In this document: piece by piece, positions 25,959 to 34,804 of the stretch
Layout of the letters: every line of letters starts with the position of its first letter
How positions within the stretch are numbered: position 1 is the first letter of the stretch
Origin: Myxococcales bacterium
GTDB taxonomy: Bacteria > Myxococcota_A > Polyangia > Polyangiales > Polyangiaceae
DNA length: 64,000 bases
Reading direction: 5' to 3'
NCBI GenBank assembly: GCA_903642325.1
Contig: CAHJWM010000021.1
Coordinates: 1-64,000, forward strand
Program-made: the position numbers and the translations under genes
The notes under the pieces: model-generated
What the model was told of the DNA's origin: nothing
What the model saw: the letters and a program-made list of their open reading frames with translations, nothing else
The model's database searches: none

Positions 25959-27812
25959 GTGACCAAGCTTTCTCGTGTCGTGCGGGGTGTTTGCCTCGCT
26001 CTGACGATCAGCGGACTATCTTCGGCCAAAAGCCCAGAGGACCGCGGCCCCGAAATCAACCCGTACGAGTGCTTGGGTCGCTACGAGGCAGCCACTGGCA
26101 ATCGAAGCATGGCGCAGGTGCGCGCAGAGCTCGACAAGCGATTGCATCCACTGTTCGAAGGCGACGAACCGCACACGGTCAAGGCGATGAAGCTCTGCGT
26201 CGTGGCGATGCTCGAGAGCCGACTGGGTGACGATCACGCGGCCGAGCACTACGCGGCCGCCGTCGCCGAGGCCCCGGACGAGCCGGGTTACGAGCTCTGG
26301 TATGCCCGGCTTTACGCGAACTTCCGCGGCGCCCGTGGGATCGTCGTGGAGAAGGCCGAGGACCACTTTTACAAGGCGCTCGAGAAAATCGACGCGCTCA
26401 AAGCGGATGGCAAACTTCGCGATTATCATAAGGTCGTCGAGGAGTGGGTCCACAAAGGGCTGCTCGTTACTTATCAAGAGGACGGGCTTCAGCTCCTGCC
26501 GTGGAAGGGGTTCCCACAGCACGGTTACGCGGGTCACGACGCGCCGGGCGTGGCGCTGATGGCGCAGTTATCCGTGTCCAAGGATACGCGGGATCTCTTC
26601 CGAAATAACGAGATGCGGCTCTTCACGGGCGAGCTGATGTTCGCCAATGGCCCGTACCGCGCGGCCGGGGTCCTGACCAAGTCACAGATCTACGATATCG
26701 TGCGTTCGCCTCTGCGCGTTCGGCACGAAGAGCGGCTACGCATCCGGCAGAATTTGCTGGGCGCATTCGACGTCTCTTTCGCGCAAGAGAAAATGAACAA
26801 CGGGCAGATCAGCACTTACTACCTGCCCCCGCCGGCCCAGCCCTTTACGGATGTCACCGTGAGGGAGATCGGCTTTGGGTACGAGCGCGTGGTCCCGCTT
26901 TACCCGCTCTTCGACCTCAAGCTCGCGGGCGGCGTGAAGAACATCGACCGCCAAGGCGTGGTCGAGTTTCATCCGGAACGGCACGAGCGGTTTTGGCTAT
27001 ATGAGGCTCACCCGAGCTTCTCGCGCTTCGTGGGGGCCGACAAGATTACCCTCGACTTGGTCTACGTCTACATGAACGTCACGGACGTCGGCTTTGGGGT
27101 GAGCTCGGACGCGCTTCGCTCGAAGTATATTCGCGCGGCTAACCTCGAGTACGCTCTGTACACTCCGCTCGTGCTGCCGGAATTCAGGAGTGGCGAGCTG
27201 GGAATGCACCGGACTCCGACGCGCGGCTGGTACTTCAACGCCGGTGTCGCGGACGACGATGACGTGTACGGCACCCGCACCGTTCGCCGTCATGACTTTT
27301 ACGCGGGCACGCGCTTCGAGGGCGCTGGCAACTACGATCTTTCACTACAAGGCACTTACTCGACCTCGAATTTGACCGAGCTCGACTTGAATACGGGCCG
27401 CTCACTGGACGACCCCGGCGGCACCCTCAAGTCGACGAGCTTTCGTACCACAGCGATCGTTCAACGGCGCATCATCAACCCGGATGCCATCCCCGGCATC
27501 AACGGATCGTTCATGGATGTCGACATGCTGAACCTCGTGATTCCGGCGACCTGGGACAAGGGCCTGAGTGGAACGGCCTGCGACGTTGCCAACATCGGTT
27601 ACGACACGGGCTACACATCGGCCGCCGATTGTTACAAGACTTACGAAAATATCCGCGTAGGCGCGGAACTTTGGGCAAAGTTTTTCGGCACCGGTTTTGG
27701 CGGGCCAGCGCTGCTCACGACCCTCGGCTATGACTATCAGTACTTCTACAACATCAAAAAGGCAGTCAACGAGGTTCACCTGAACCTGCGGATGGGCTGG
27801 GGCAGGCTATGA
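25959..27812 (+). CDS. Outer-membrane protein with TPR-like periplasmic region (glucan locus)
   Basis: A 617-residue protein. It has a signal sequence (about residues 1-24) and then a helical, TPR-like region (about 45-170: HTVKAMKLCVVAMLESRLGD, HAAEHYAAAVAEAPDEPGYEL). A long C-terminal part of ~400 residues is rich in alternating hydrophobic/aromatic segments and Tyr, consistent with a beta barrel (FDLKLAGGVKNIDRQGVVEF, YDLSLQGTYSTSNLTELDL). Start GTG at 25959 has GGGAG upstream. The stop overlaps the GH81 start (ATGA, 27809-27812). It may be the outer-membrane channel or scaffold of a glucan-uptake system; it is not SusC- or SusD-like. Confidence 0.7.
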   Translation: MTKLSRVVRGVCLALTISGLSSAKSPEDRGPEINPYECLGRYEAATGNRSMAQVRAELDKRLHPLFEGDEPHTVKAMKLCVVAMLESRLGDDHAAEHYAAAVAEAPDEPGYELWYARLYANFRGARGIVVEKAEDHFYKALEKIDALKADGKLRDYHKVVEEWVHKGLLVTYQEDGLQLLPWKGFPQHGYAGHDAPGVALMAQLSVSKDTRDLFRNNEMRLFTGELMFANGPYRAAGVLTKSQIYDIVRSPLRVRHEERLRIRQNLLGAFDVSFAQEKMNNGQISTYYLPPPAQPFTDVTVREIGFGYERVVPLYPLFDLKLAGGVKNIDRQGVVEFHPERHERFWLYEAHPSFSRFVGADKITLDLVYVYMNVTDVGFGVSSDALRSKYIRAANLEYALYTPLVLPEFRSGELGMHRTPTRGWYFNAGVADDDDVYGTRTVRRHDFYAGTRFEGAGNYDLSLQGTYSTSNLTELDLNTGRSLDDPGGTLKSTSFRTTAIVQRRIINPDAIPGINGSFMDVDMLNLVIPATWDKGLSGTACDVANIGYDTGYTSAADCYKTYENIRVGAELWAKFFGTGFGGPALLTTLGYDYQYFYNIKKAVNEVHLNLRMGWGRL

Positions 27813-30136
27813 GCGCGCGTTGGGGCTCGTTGTTGTTGGCAGTCACGCTCGCGGGCTGTGGCGCAGGAACTATCGAGCCTGCGCCGTTACCGCAACATCC
27901 GCCCGGCCAAGCCAAGAAGGCGGGGGCCGGGTTTTTGACCAGCACCGTCCCCGACGACGAGCGGGTCGCCGTCAGTGAACAGGGCAAGCGAGCCCATCCC
28001 AAGGTCACGAGCGATTTTAGCGGCGTCGTGCGCAGCAACGGTTGGTGGTCCTCGTTGATCTGGCAATACGATGAAAAAAACCCGTATTCGGAAAACTTGT
28101 ATGCGCACCCGCTCGTCGCGCGCGCATACAAGGATGGCTTGGGCCTCTCGTATCCGGACCGCGCAAAGGTCGAAGCTCGACAGTATATGTACTCTTATGC
28201 CGAGGACTTGCGCGTCGGCTTGAACGGGCTCGCGTCACCGGACACTCGCGTGGCTGGCTATTCGGACTGGGCGGTTACTGCCGAATGGTCGGGCGAGAGC
28301 GCGCTCCGTGCGACCCTCGGTCATGGCTTGCCCTTCGTGTATTTCACGAAAACCGGGCCCGCCAGCGTCGTCATTCGCGCGCCGCAATCGAGCTCGTTGG
28401 AAGTTTGGCACGACGGCGGCGAGGCCTTGGGTATCACCATCGCTGGCCACAACTACGGCTTATTTGGACCGAGCAAGAGCCACTGGCAAAAGAAGGGAGC
28501 GACGCTGGAAAGCGATCTTGGCGGTAAGGCCTACTTCTCCGTTGCGGTTCTACCCAGCAAAAGCGACGACGTCTTGGAACGTTTTCGTAAGCACGCCTAC
28601 GCTTTCGTGACCGACACGAGGATCACGTACACCTACGACGAGCCGAGCGCGACGCTATCGACCACCTTCGCGCTCGCGACGCGCCAGATGGACGACCAAA
28701 AGGGACTGTCGCAGGACCCCATCGTCGCTCTCTACCCGCACCTTTGGAAGCACGCGACCAGCCTCTCGTACACTCAGGACACGTACGCGTCGCCTCGCGG
28801 CGTCTTGAAAGTCGCCGAGACCAGTCAATTTGCCACGCAGTTCAAGTTCGGCGGGATTCTGCCGGCGTTGCCCAGCATTCCGGGGGCCGATATGGGGTCC
28901 GTGCCGCGCTATTTGAAAGAGGTCGCGAACGCGAGCGACTTATTTCCAAAGGGCTTCGGCCCACGCCCGACGCGCGACTCGTACTGGGCCGGAAAGTCAT
29001 TGGCTCGGAATGCGAACATGCTCGAAATCGCCGAACAGCTCGGCTTGAATGACGAGCGCGAGCGACTGCTCATCGGCTTGGAGAACGAGCTGATAGACTG
29101 GTTCGACGGGGCGATGCCGCGCGCATTCCACTTCGACAAAGAGTGGCACAGTGTGGTCGCCTTTCCGTCGAGCTATGGCTCTGCCGATGAGCTCAACGAT
29201 CACCACTTTCATTACGGTTATTTCATCGGCGCGGCCGCGACGGTCGCGAATCGCGATCCCAAGTGGGCCAAGGAGTTTGCCCCATTCGTAGATGTATTGG
29301 TCAAAGACGTCGCCAATTGGGATCGCGCAGACACGCGCTACCCGTATCTGCGCCACATGGACGTTTATGCTGGCCATTCCTGGGCAAACGGTCCGGAGCA
29401 TTTCGACGCCGGAAATAACCAGGAAGCGTCTTCCGAAGACACCAACTGCTCGTCGGCGATCATCCTCTGGGGCGCAGCCACCGGGCGCAAAGAGATTCGA
29501 GACCTGGGCATCTTCCTGCTCGTCAACCAGATCGCGGCGGCTGAGCAGTACTGGTTCAACATCGACCAGGAAAATTTCCCGAAAGGTTTCGAGCACCGCG
29601 CCGCCGGCATGGTTTGGGGCGCTGGCGCCAAGTACGATACCTGGTTCGACCGCGATCCGGCGTTGATTCACGGCATCAACTACTTGCCGTTCAGTGGGTC
29701 CTCACTTTACCTCGGGCGTCACCCCAAATACGTGCAAGCGGCATTCGACGAAATCAACACCGAAAGCCGCGGCAGCATGACGGCCTGGCGCGACTACATG
29801 CTCATGTACCTCGCGCTGACCGCGCCGGAAAAGGCCCGCAAAATGTTCGATGACGACCCTTACTTCGAGCCTGAGTTCGGCAACACGCTCGCCATGACCT
29901 ATGACTGGATTGCCAAGCTCGCCGCCATCAACGGTCACGTAGATACGAGCGTGTCGGCCGATTCCCCGCTGTACGCGGTATTCCGGGGGGGCGGCGCGCG
30001 CGTCTACCTCGCCTACAATGCCACCAATGACAAGCTGACGGTGCGCTTTTCCGATGGTGCGCAGTTGAAGCTTGCGGCGCACGCATATGGCTTCTTGAAG
30101 AAGAACACTACGACCATCAGCAACGACGAGAACTGA
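27809..30136 (+). CDS. Endo-1,3-beta-glucanase lipoprotein, GH81
   Basis: A 775-residue enzyme with a lipoprotein signal (LLLAVTLAGCG, Cys17). The catalytic domain carries GH81 landmarks: SNGWWSSLIWQYD near the N-terminus, NDHHFHYGYFIG (catalytic Asp region), and NNQEASSEDTNCSSAIILWG (catalytic Glu region). The C-terminal half continues with FNIDQENFPKGFEHRAAGMVWG and FSGSSLYLGRHPKY. GH81 enzymes hydrolyse internal beta-1,3-glucan bonds as in laminarin and fungal cell walls. Its start overlaps the stop of the outer-membrane protein gene (ATGA), giving translational coupling. A perfect stem-loop terminator follows at 30161-30196. Confidence 0.94.
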   Translation: MSARWGSLLLAVTLAGCGAGTIEPAPLPQHPPGQAKKAGAGFLTSTVPDDERVAVSEQGKRAHPKVTSDFSGVVRSNGWWSSLIWQYDEKNPYSENLYAHPLVARAYKDGLGLSYPDRAKVEARQYMYSYAEDLRVGLNGLASPDTRVAGYSDWAVTAEWSGESALRATLGHGLPFVYFTKTGPASVVIRAPQSSSLEVWHDGGEALGITIAGHNYGLFGPSKSHWQKKGATLESDLGGKAYFSVAVLPSKSDDVLERFRKHAYAFVTDTRITYTYDEPSATLSTTFALATRQMDDQKGLSQDPIVALYPHLWKHATSLSYTQDTYASPRGVLKVAETSQFATQFKFGGILPALPSIPGADMGSVPRYLKEVANASDLFPKGFGPRPTRDSYWAGKSLARNANMLEIAEQLGLNDERERLLIGLENELIDWFDGAMPRAFHFDKEWHSVVAFPSSYGSADELNDHHFHYGYFIGAAATVANRDPKWAKEFAPFVDVLVKDVANWDRADTRYPYLRHMDVYAGHSWANGPEHFDAGNNQEASSEDTNCSSAIILWGAATGRKEIRDLGIFLLVNQIAAAEQYWFNIDQENFPKGFEHRAAGMVWGAGAKYDTWFDRDPALIHGINYLPFSGSSLYLGRHPKYVQAAFDEINTESRGSMTAWRDYMLMYLALTAPEKARKMFDDDPYFEPEFGNTLAMTYDWIAKLAAINGHVDTSVSADSPLYAVFRGGGARVYLAYNATNDKLTVRFSDGAQLKLAAHAYGFLKKNTTTISNDEN

Positions 30137-30160
30137 CGAAGCCCGCGTCGGTCAGACACG

Positions 30161-30197
30161 AAAACGCCGGATCATCATGCGATGATCCGGCGTTTTT
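30161..30197. terminator. Bidirectional Rho-independent terminator, perfect 16-bp stem
   Basis: AAAACGCCGGATCATC (30161-30176) is followed by a 4-base loop and its exact reverse complement (30181-30196). The stem is flanked by A-rich sequence on the left and a T-run on the right, so it can terminate both the GH81 transcript and the convergent GH16 transcript that ends at 30234. Confidence 0.92.
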
Positions 30198-30233
30198 CGT
30201 CAGTGCCACGCTACGCGCTGGCTGGAGCCGCCC

Positions 30234-31574
30234 TCACTTGAGGTAAGGCGTCTCTTTCGGGTTGTTTTGCGCCGCTACGGTGTAGTCGTTGTTGGTTTTG
30301 TTGAGGCAGGCGGGAGTCGGCGAGCACGGGTACGTTTCGCCGTTGAGCTTGTAGAAGTGGAAGTAGTCGTAGGACGACGTCATCGGATACACATTCTTCG
30401 TCGGGTCGCCAAAGGCCGCGGAACTCGCGAACACCCACAAGTTCATCATGATCTTGGCGGAAAGATTGGGAATGGCCGGTTGAGCAGCGGGCCCGTGCGT
30501 GTAAACAGGAGTTGGGTTGTTATCGACGTACCAAGTGATGCCCGTCGACGTCCAATTGAATGCGTAAATGTGCTCAGTGGCGATGTTGAGGCCGGGCACC
30601 GGGATCGATTGAGCATCACCACCCGGGTACCCCGTGGCGCCATTCGGAGCATTGACGGTGTTGATGTTCAGCTTCCCTGCTTGGTTGGGCTCGAGCTCCG
30701 CGTCGATTTCGTTCCATGCGATGTTAGTCGGAGTGCGAAACACGAACATCGTGGATAGGAAGTTGCCTACCGTCGTACTGGGCGCCGTGTACTTCACCTC
30801 GTACCGCCCGTACCGGTAATTGTTGTATTTGGTTCGGAACTCACCGCTCGTGACGCCGGTGCCCGGGCGAGCCCTTGGAATAGGCTGGTTGCTATATGAT
30901 TCTGCGTACGACGTGCGGGGCGGGTAACAGCTAGTGTTGTTATTTGCAGGCGGGCACGTCGACTTTGCGGCAATGATCATGTGACCGTTCGCGAAGGTGA
31001 TGTTGCCCTCGGCGAAGTTGGTCTGGCCGTCATTGGGGATGCCGTCCGACCAAGTGAACACCGGATCGGCATTGAGGTCGACCGCGGTCGGAAAATCTTC
31101 GACGAGCGCCAACGTGAAGCCGTCGTAGGTCGGGTAAGTGACGCCGGAGCTGCAGTGACCGTCGACCTTGACGTTGTTGACGGTTGGGCAAGCCACTTCC
31201 GTTTCGCCTCCGGCCGGGGGGGCACCACCACCCGTGCCAGCGGCGCCGCCCACCGGTGCGCCGCCGCCCGTGGTCGAGCCGCCCGTGGTCGAGCCGCCCG
31301 TGGCCGTACCGCCCGTGGTCATACCGCCCGTGTTCGTGGACGTGCCGCCCGTTGCCGTGCCGCCCGCGGGTGCGCCGCCCGAGTCCGTGCCGCCCGTGGC
31401 CGTACCGCCCCCGGTCGGAGTCCCGGTTGCCCCGCCGCCTGCGGCGGCCGAGCCAGCGGCGCCGCTCGGAACGAAGCTGTTGCCGTCGCCGGGGTCACTG
31501 CTGGAACACCCAGCCAAGTAGGACAGCGTCAGGCCCGTAAGCCCGATCGCGGTTGCGCTTGTCCAGACCTTCAT
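30234..31574 (-). CDS. GH16-family glucanase-like lipoprotein with Gly/Thr-rich linker
   Basis: A 446-residue lipoprotein: signal with lipobox LAGC (Cys23), then a ~95-residue Gly/Thr/Ala linker built of short repeats (~residues 30-125), then a GH16-type concanavalin-like domain. The active-site strand is WNEIDAELE, with Glu289, Asp291 and Glu293 in the E-x-D-x-E order. EFRTKYNNYRYGRYEVKY and SYDYFHFYKL frame the fold. GH16 enzymes act on beta-1,3/1,4-glucans, agar or carrageenan. The neighbouring GH81 suggests a beta-1,3-glucan here. The ATG at 31574 has AAGGAAG upstream; a longer frame to 31763 is discarded. Confidence 0.9.
   Translation of the reverse strand: MKVWTSATAIGLTGLTLSYLAGCSSSDPGDGNSFVPSGAAGSAAAGGGATGTPTGGGTATGGTDSGGAPAGGTATGGTSTNTGGMTTGGTATGGSTTGGSTTGGGAPVGGAAGTGGGAPPAGGETEVACPTVNNVKVDGHCSSGVTYPTYDGFTLALVEDFPTAVDLNADPVFTWSDGIPNDGQTNFAEGNITFANGHMIIAAKSTCPPANNNTSCYPPRTSYAESYSNQPIPRARPGTGVTSGEFRTKYNNYRYGRYEVKYTAPSTTVGNFLSTMFVFRTPTNIAWNEIDAELEPNQAGKLNINTVNAPNGATGYPGGDAQSIPVPGLNIATEHIYAFNWTSTGITWYVDNNPTPVYTHGPAAQPAIPNLSAKIMMNLWVFASSAAFGDPTKNVYPMTSSYDYFHFYKLNGETYPCSPTPACLNKTNNDYTVAAQNNPKETPYLK
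31263..31418. repeat. 15-bp tandem repeat inside GH16 linker
   Basis: About ten tandem units, mostly 15 bp, of the type GCCGCCCGTGGTCGA (+ strand), one expanded to 21 bp. The first two units are identical. On the coding strand they give five-residue units of T-G-G type. The repeats encode the flexible linker and may vary in number between strains. Confidence 0.85.
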
Positions 31575-31942
31575 TTTCGTTCTTCCTTGCTCTCTCCGCA
31601 ACAGCGGAGCCCAATTGGACACGCAACGCGTGCGGCCCTCCGTCCGGCTAACCGAAGATGGCCGGAACCAGCCGACGCGCACGTTCAGTGCACTTCGAAA
31701 ACGAGGTGTTTCACGAGCGCGTCGAAGATCACTTTTTCGTTTCCGAAGTCGCAAAGCTGACACTAGCTCGGAAACTGTCGGCGCGACGGCTATCCGCCTG
31801 TCCGAGCCGGGATTTCGGTCTAACGCAGCTTTCCGCCTTGCCGGTAATTTGACCCGGACGCGCCCTCAGTGGCGAACAGTGACTGAACGAGGCGCCGCCT
31901 GGCCCTGTTGTGCGAACCAAAGCGCGGCGCTACTGCCTCCGG
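31575..31942. other. Divergent intergenic region GH16 / uvrA
   Basis: About 370 bases between the GH16 start and the uvrA start (31943, with GTG 31910 as alternative). No gene or RNA was recognised. The only distinctive element seen is the GAAC-N7-GAAC repeat at 31874-31888, which is annotated separately. Confidence 0.45.
31874..31888. promoter_or_regulatory. GAAC-N7-GAAC direct repeat upstream of uvrA, possible LexA site
   Basis: GAAC at 31874-31877 and at 31885-31888 are separated by seven bases. The complementary form GTTC-N7-GTTC is the alphaproteobacterial LexA box. It lies 54 bases before the uvrA start at 31943, and uvrA is a classic SOS gene. Myxobacterial LexA sites described so far differ, so this is tentative. 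Confidence 0.3.
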
Positions 31943-34804
31943 GTGAGCGACCGAGACCCCGAAGCCATCGTCGTACGTGGCGCGCGTGAGCATAATCTCA
32001 AGAACGTCACTATCTCGATCCCGAAAAAAAGCTTGGTGGTGATCACGGGGGTGTCGGGGAGTGGCAAATCGTCGCTTGCATTCGACACGATCTACGCCGA
32101 AGGCCAACGCCGTTACGTCGAAAGCTTATCGAGTTACGCGCGGCAGTTCTTGGGCCAGATGGACAAGCCCAAATACGATACGATCCGCGGACTTTCGCCC
32201 ACGATTTCCATCGAGCAAAAGACGGCTTCGAGCAATCCGCGGTCTACGGTCGGGACGGTGACCGAGGTACACGACTACCTGCGCGTGCTGTACGCCAGCA
32301 TCGGCGTGCAGTTTTGCTCGAAGTGCGGCCGGCGCGCGGAGGGCCAGTCCGCGCAGCAAATCGTGTCCTCGATCCTGGAGTACTCGAAGGGCACGAAGCT
32401 CGTACTGTTTGCGCCGCTCGAGCGGCAGCGAAAAGGTGAGCACCGCGAGCTGCTCCTCGACTTGCGGAGCCGCGGTTTCTCGCGCTTGCGCATCGACGGT
32501 CAGATCGTCACGCTCGACGACACGCTGGTCGCGCTCGACAAAAAAGCCAAACACGACTTAGACATCGTCATCGATCGGATCGTCGTCGAACCAGGGGCTC
32601 GAGCGCGCACGACTGATTCGGTAGAGCAAGGTTTGCGCGAAGGCAAAGGCGTCATCAGCGTCGGCGCACCGGATGGCGAGCGCGCCTTCAGCGAGCGCGT
32701 GGCCTGTCCGCATTGTGAGCTATCCTTTCCAGAGCTGTCGCCTCAGTCGTTTTCATTCAATTCGCCGCTCGGGTTTTGCTCGGACTGCAACGGGCTCGGC
32801 TCCCGGCCGGAGATGGACCCCGAGCTGGTCGTGCCGAATCCGGCGCTGTCCATCAAAGAAGGTGCCATCACGCCATGGGCCGCTGCCGCGGCGCGCGGAG
32901 AGGGCTGGGTTGCCAGCGAGATCGAGTGGGTGCTTTCGTTATTCGGCATCGACAAGAAAAAGCCGTGGAACAAACTCTCGCAAGCGCAGCGCGACGCGGT
33001 AATGCATGGCGGCAAAAAGCGGGAGGGCCAATGGGAGGGCCTCGTGAATCAGCTCATGCGGCGCATGAAGAACACCACCAGCGAGGACATGAAGCAGTAC
33101 TACTTACGCTTCTTTTCGAGTAAGTCCTGCCCCGCGTGTCACGGCGCGCGCCTGCGCCCCGAGAGCCGCGCGGTCAAGATCGGAAGTGAGAGCCTCGACT
33201 CGCTATCGCACCGGCGCATCGAAGACGCACGGACCTGGGTCGACACGGTCGAGCTCAAAGGTGCGGATGCCACGATCGCACTCGAGCTCCGCAAAGAGAT
33301 CAGCTCCCGGCTCGGCTTTCTGGTGAACGTGGGGCTCGGTTACCTGACCCTCGACCGAGCCGCGGCCACGCTCTCCGGCGGCGAAAGCCAACGCATTCGC
33401 TTAGCCTCGCAGATCGGCTCCGAGCTGACGGGAGTGATCTACATCTTGGACGAGCCGTCCATCGGACTCCACCAGCGGGATAACGGCAAACTGCTGAAGA
33501 CGCTGAAGGCGTTGCGGGACGTCGGCAATTCCGTGATCGTGGTCGAGCACGACGAAGAGACGATGATGGAAGCCGATCACTTAATCGACTTCGGTCCGGG
33601 CGCGGGAGAGCTGGGCGGTGAAGTGGTGGCGGCCGGTACTCCTGCCCAGGTGATCAAAAACGCGAAATCGCTGACCGGCGCGTACCTTTCCGGGAAGCGC
33701 AAGATCCCGATCCCCGCGCAGCGACGCCCAGGCAACGGTCAGGCGCTCGAGATCCGGGGCGCTTCGGAGCACAACCTACAAAGCTTGAACGTGCGCTTCC
33801 CCCTGGGCACGTTCCTGGCAGTGACCGGTGTGAGCGGCGCAGGCAAGTCGACGCTGATCAACGGGATACTTTACCCTGCGCTGTCACGGGCCTTACATGA
33901 CGCGCGTGCCGCGGTTGGCGAGCACGCCAGTATCCTCGGTATCGAGCACGTGGACAAAGTGATCGGCATCGATCAGAAGCCGATTGGTCGCACGCCGCGC
34001 TCGAACCCCGCGACTTACACCAAAGTCTTCGATCAAATCCGCGAGCTTTATGCGAGCACGGGTGAGGCACGTGCCTTTGGCTACGACGCCGGGCGCTTCT
34101 CCTTCAACGTCAAGGGCGGGCGCTGCGAGGCCTGCTCGGGGGACGGGGTGCGTCAGGTGGAGATGCACTTTTTGCCCGATGTATACGTCACATGCGAAGA
34201 ATGCGATGGCCGGCGCTTCAACGAAGCCACGTTGCGTGTGACATACAAGGGCAAAAGCATCGCCGACACTCTGGATATGAGCGTGCGCGAAGGCCTGACA
34301 CATTTTTCGGTGCACACGCACATCGTGCGCGGCCTGCAAACACTGGACGACGTGGGGCTCGGCTACGTCAAGATTGGGCAACCCTCGCCCACGCTATCTG
34401 GCGGTGAGGCGCAGCGTATCAAGCTCGCCCGTGAGCTATCGCGCGTCGGGACGGGCCGCACGTTGTACATTTTGGATGAGCCCACGACTGGTCTTCACTT
34501 TGCAGACGTGGAAAAGCTGCTCGAGGTTTTGTCGCGCTTGGTCGAGGCTGGCAACACCGTGCTCGTGATCGAGCATAACTTGGACGTGATTGCCCATGCC
34601 GATTGGGTGATCGATCTCGGCCCGGAGGGTGGCGGCGCTGGCGGACTGCTCGTTGCAGAGGGCACGCCGGAAAGCGTCGCCCGGGTGAAGAAGAGCTACA
34701 CGGGCCAATATTTGGCGCGGGTGCTGGAACGCGGTCGAGCACCGCAAAAGCCCGAGCGCCTACCGTCGAATGCGCCGGGTAGGACGCGAGCCGCACGCGC
34801 ATGA
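31943..34804 (+). CDS. uvrA: UvrABC excinuclease subunit A
   Basis: A 953-residue ABC-type damage sensor of nucleotide excision repair. The first Walker A is GVSGSGKSSLAF (Lys42) and the second GVSGAGKSTLINGILY. Both signature regions are intact: LSGGESQRIRLASQIG, LDEPSIGLHQRDN and LSGGEAQRIKLARELS, LDEPTTGLHFADV. Zinc modules CPHC...CSDC and CEAC...CEEC are present. UvrA loads UvrB on bulky lesions. The GTG at 31943 is chosen (MSDRDPEAIVVRGA is the usual family start); GTG 31910 is an alternative. The stop overlaps the start of the following phosphatase gene. Confidence 0.97.
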   Translation: MSDRDPEAIVVRGAREHNLKNVTISIPKKSLVVITGVSGSGKSSLAFDTIYAEGQRRYVESLSSYARQFLGQMDKPKYDTIRGLSPTISIEQKTASSNPRSTVGTVTEVHDYLRVLYASIGVQFCSKCGRRAEGQSAQQIVSSILEYSKGTKLVLFAPLERQRKGEHRELLLDLRSRGFSRLRIDGQIVTLDDTLVALDKKAKHDLDIVIDRIVVEPGARARTTDSVEQGLREGKGVISVGAPDGERAFSERVACPHCELSFPELSPQSFSFNSPLGFCSDCNGLGSRPEMDPELVVPNPALSIKEGAITPWAAAAARGEGWVASEIEWVLSLFGIDKKKPWNKLSQAQRDAVMHGGKKREGQWEGLVNQLMRRMKNTTSEDMKQYYLRFFSSKSCPACHGARLRPESRAVKIGSESLDSLSHRRIEDARTWVDTVELKGADATIALELRKEISSRLGFLVNVGLGYLTLDRAAATLSGGESQRIRLASQIGSELTGVIYILDEPSIGLHQRDNGKLLKTLKALRDVGNSVIVVEHDEETMMEADHLIDFGPGAGELGGEVVAAGTPAQVIKNAKSLTGAYLSGKRKIPIPAQRRPGNGQALEIRGASEHNLQSLNVRFPLGTFLAVTGVSGAGKSTLINGILYPALSRALHDARAAVGEHASILGIEHVDKVIGIDQKPIGRTPRSNPATYTKVFDQIRELYASTGEARAFGYDAGRFSFNVKGGRCEACSGDGVRQVEMHFLPDVYVTCEECDGRRFNEATLRVTYKGKSIADTLDMSVREGLTHFSVHTHIVRGLQTLDDVGLGYVKIGQPSPTLSGGEAQRIKLARELSRVGTGRTLYILDEPTTGLHFADVEKLLEVLSRLVEAGNTVLVIEHNLDVIAHADWVIDLGPEGGGAGGLLVAEGTPESVARVKKSYTGQYLARVLERGRAPQKPERLPSNAPGRTRAARA

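Noticed and set aside
30981-31760. Long + strand frame opposite the GH16 lipoprotein (and similar at 62372-62683)
   Set aside because: It is the antisense of a Gly-rich linker and gives Pro/Arg/Ala-rich nonsense; the opposite strand has a lipobox, a GH16 active site and a ribosome site.
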